This document shows positions 4,846-6,182 of a stretch of DNA of 6,182 nt, piece after piece. Origin of the DNA: CAZDEK01 sp964504625. GTDB lineage: Bacteria; Patescibacteriota; Saccharimonadia; CAILAD01; GCA-016700035. The stretch spans positions 1 through 6,182 of the forward strand of contig CAZDEK010000052.1 in the NCBI GenBank assembly GCA_964504625.1. The letters run 5' to 3'. Each line of letters opens with the position of its first letter. The first letter of the stretch is position 1. A program made the translations under genes and the position numbers. The notes beneath the pieces were generated by a model that saw nothing but the letters and a program-made list of their open reading frames with translations, searched no databases and was not told the origin of the DNA.

Positions 4846-6078
4846 CTAATAAGCTGGCTCTGTTGTGACTTTTAGCCACTCATTCCATGGGGTGACAAAT
4901 GCTCCGTCATATGAGCCACCTTTGATACGATTGTTTTTCCACGTGACTCCCCATCCCCCCTGGCTAACTGGCTTTGAAAAGAGATTTTTATCATATGGCA
5001 TGAAGAATAATGCGTAATACTCACCAACATTCTCATAAACATCGGTATTCATAATATTATTTGTGAGGGTGAAGTTTTTATTGGGCTCCTGTGGCTTATT
5101 TTGCTTTGATGGGTCTCGGTTCATGATTTGTGTACCGTTTGGATCCCACTGCATAAAGATGCCCGCACTTCCTCCCGAAATGAGATTGCCACTAATAGTG
5201 AAGTTGTCGCTCGGTCCGCCCTTGGCGTCGAAGAACATAGCCGCTGAACAATACGTATTAGCGAGACACTTGAAGGTATTATTTGTGATGGTGAAGTTAT
5301 GACAATCGCCAAAGCAACCAAACGTCTCCTGGTGGATGGCTGGACCAAATGGGTTATAGTTATCGCCAACGTAATTATTTTTTATCATCGTATTGTTGCT
5401 ATCCGCGTTGATGACAATGCCACGTGACATACCGTGAATATAGAGGCTGTCAAGCACCACATTATTACCCCAACCGCCAACCGCAACATCAATCATGGTA
5501 GACCAATCTTTCAGCGCTGTTGAAGTGATCTCAACATTCTGGATAATACTGCCATCAACAGTTTGGAGAGCGTACGAATTGGGCCCACCACTGGCGCACT
5601 GTATCCTTGAACGTTTAATCGTAACATTTGGCGCCAGAATACGGATGCACTGTCGGATGTCCTTGCTATCGATAACTGTACCGGCAACCGTAATGTCTGA
5701 CGGTCCTGAATATGGCGTCAGTGTGACGCCGGTCGGCTTCCAGCCAGTGTTATTTGGCGTGGGAAAGCCAGTAACCGTCCCACCCGTTGTCGGCGGTGTA
5801 CTTGGAGCTTGGAACTCTATGTAGCTACCATTTGCGGCAGAGGGATCAGTTTTAATGGCTACAGTACCACCAGATGAACCCCATGATTCTACTTCGTTGT
5901 TGAGGAGACTACCGGCAAAGACTGACCAGATCACAAATACACCCAGACCAATGACTAATGCCACCACAGCAGTGAGCTGCATGCCAGAGAGTTTGCGCCA
6001 CGAAGCTTTGAGACCACGAGCTGAAGCTACATTACTACGCGAACGAGACTTGGTTGGTTTGGGGGTTGGCTTTGGCAT
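4846..6078 (-). CDS. Membrane-anchored right-handed beta-helix surface protein, 410 aa
   Basis: The N-terminus carries the shared anchor module: Lys/Arg/Ser-rich residues 1-31, a membrane helix at about 33-55, then a short module ending SYIEFQAP (85-92). The secreted part opens with GFPTPNNTGWKPTGVTLTPY and GTVIDSKDI, the entry sequence of a beta-helix family frequent in Actinobacteria. It continues with repeated strand units such as NVTIKRSRI, NVVLDSLYIHG, NTMIKNNYV, NFTITNNTF, NFTISGNLI and NFTLTNNIM, with Asn ladders typical of parallel beta-helices of the pectate-lyase-like superfamily. Such folds bind or cleave polysaccharides; no catalytic residues are assigned. The start at 6078 follows AAAGGAT (6085-6091) with about 7 nt spacing. 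It lies 36 nt after the upstream gene's stop and 11 nt before the next start, so it is part of an operon. It does not end in the CFLI-type tail. Confidence 0.88.
   Translation of the reverse strand: MPKPTPKPTKSRSRSNVASARGLKASWRKLSGMQLTAVVALVIGLGVFVIWSVFAGSLLNNEVESWGSSGGTVAIKTDPSAANGSYIEFQAPSTPPTTGGTVTGFPTPNNTGWKPTGVTLTPYSGPSDITVAGTVIDSKDIRQCIRILAPNVTIKRSRIQCASGGPNSYALQTVDGSIIQNVEITSTALKDWSTMIDVAVGGWGNNVVLDSLYIHGMSRGIVINADSNNTMIKNNYVGDNYNPFGPAIHQETFGCFGDCHNFTITNNTFKCLANTYCSAAMFFDAKGGPSDNFTISGNLISGGSAGIFMQWDPNGTQIMNRDPSKQNKPQEPNKNFTLTNNIMNTDVYENVGEYYALFFMPYDKNLFSKPVSQGGWGVTWKNNRIKGGSYDGAFVTPWNEWLKVTTEPAY
5803..6048 (-). repeat. Surface anchor module, copy B
   Basis: Residues 11-92 of the beta-helix protein are the paralog of copy A at 4541-4792: a basic SRSRSNVAS segment, K.SWRKL, the membrane helix, and the short KTDPSAANGSYIEF module. 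The first part (SRSRSN) also survives in the relic at 3499-3563, where the DNA stretch TCGTTCGCGTAGTAATG is nearly unchanged. Confidence 0.85.
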
Positions 6079-6114
6079 GGGGCTATCCTTTCATGTTTCG
6101 CATAAGATATTTTC

Positions 6115-6182
6115 TTATTGCGCCCAACACCAGATGAGGAAGCACTGCGCAATCGTTGTGATCTTGGTAGCTGCACTGGCAT
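6115..6182 (-). CDS. C-terminal end of an upstream gene ending in the CFLIWCWAQ tail (partial)
   Basis: The last 21 codons and a TAA (6115-6117) of a minus-strand gene run in from beyond the window. The visible peptide ends KITTIAQCFLIWCWAQ. The final nine residues match the tail of the 661-aa surface protein (CFLIFCWAE), while the residues before it differ. This and its place 36 nt upstream of a surface-protein gene suggest another surface protein in the same operon. Nothing can be said of its main domain. The frame is inferred from the tail match and the clean stop. Confidence 0.7.
   Translation of the reverse strand, partial: ASAATKITTIAQCFLIWCWAQ

Noticed and set aside
1..6182. CRISPR array, tRNA or rRNA genes, insertion sequences
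   Set aside because: No regularly spaced repeats, cloverleaf-like segments, rRNA stretches, transposase frames or terminal inverted repeats were seen.

Overview
The window looks like a piece of a Candidatus Saccharibacteria (TM7, Patescibacteria/CPR) chromosome. This assignment rests on protein style, not on a marker gene: small genes, several large extracytoplasmic proteins that each start with a Lys/Arg/Ser-rich tail and one membrane helix, a small KGG-repeat stress protein, and actinobacterium-like secreted domains. TAA and TAG stops are used and Trp is TGG; nothing suggests UGA recoding.

Layout. (1) Positions 2-457, plus strand: the 3' part of a gene for an HExxH metallopeptidase-like protein with a C-terminal zinc ribbon. 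It converges on a minus-strand gene (513-710) for a KGG-motif stress protein, and a strong bidirectional terminator (467-495) lies between them. The KGG gene has a near-consensus promoter (848-876) and a structured leader of about 130 nt. (2) Positions 885-3427, minus strand: a promoter at 3449-3477 drives a 661-residue surface protein (membrane anchor, secreted domain, Pro/Thr linker, fibronectin type III-like domain, Cys-rich tail), followed 20 nt later by a DUF5684-like membrane protein. (3) Positions 3499-3678: a decayed gene junction carrying a relic protein tail and a relic protein start. (4) Positions 3736-6182, minus strand: a tight run of surface-protein genes. These are the last 21 codons of an upstream gene, a membrane-anchored beta-helix protein (4846-6078), and an RlpA-like (double-psi beta-barrel) protein split by an apparent frameshift into 4409-4834 and 3736-4455.

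How the genes fit together. Most of the window is a cluster for displaying carbohydrate- or cell-wall-directed domains on the cell surface. The two neighbouring anchored proteins share one N-terminal anchor module but carry unrelated cargo, and a third piece of that module survives in the relic. A second shared element is an extreme C-terminal peptide, CFLI[F/W]CW[A/V][E/Q]. It occurs at the end of the upstream gene, at the end of the 661-residue protein and in the relic. The first two are different proteins, with synonymous codon differences inside the peptide. This tail is the most unusual signal in the window and could be an undescribed C-terminal sorting or assembly signal.
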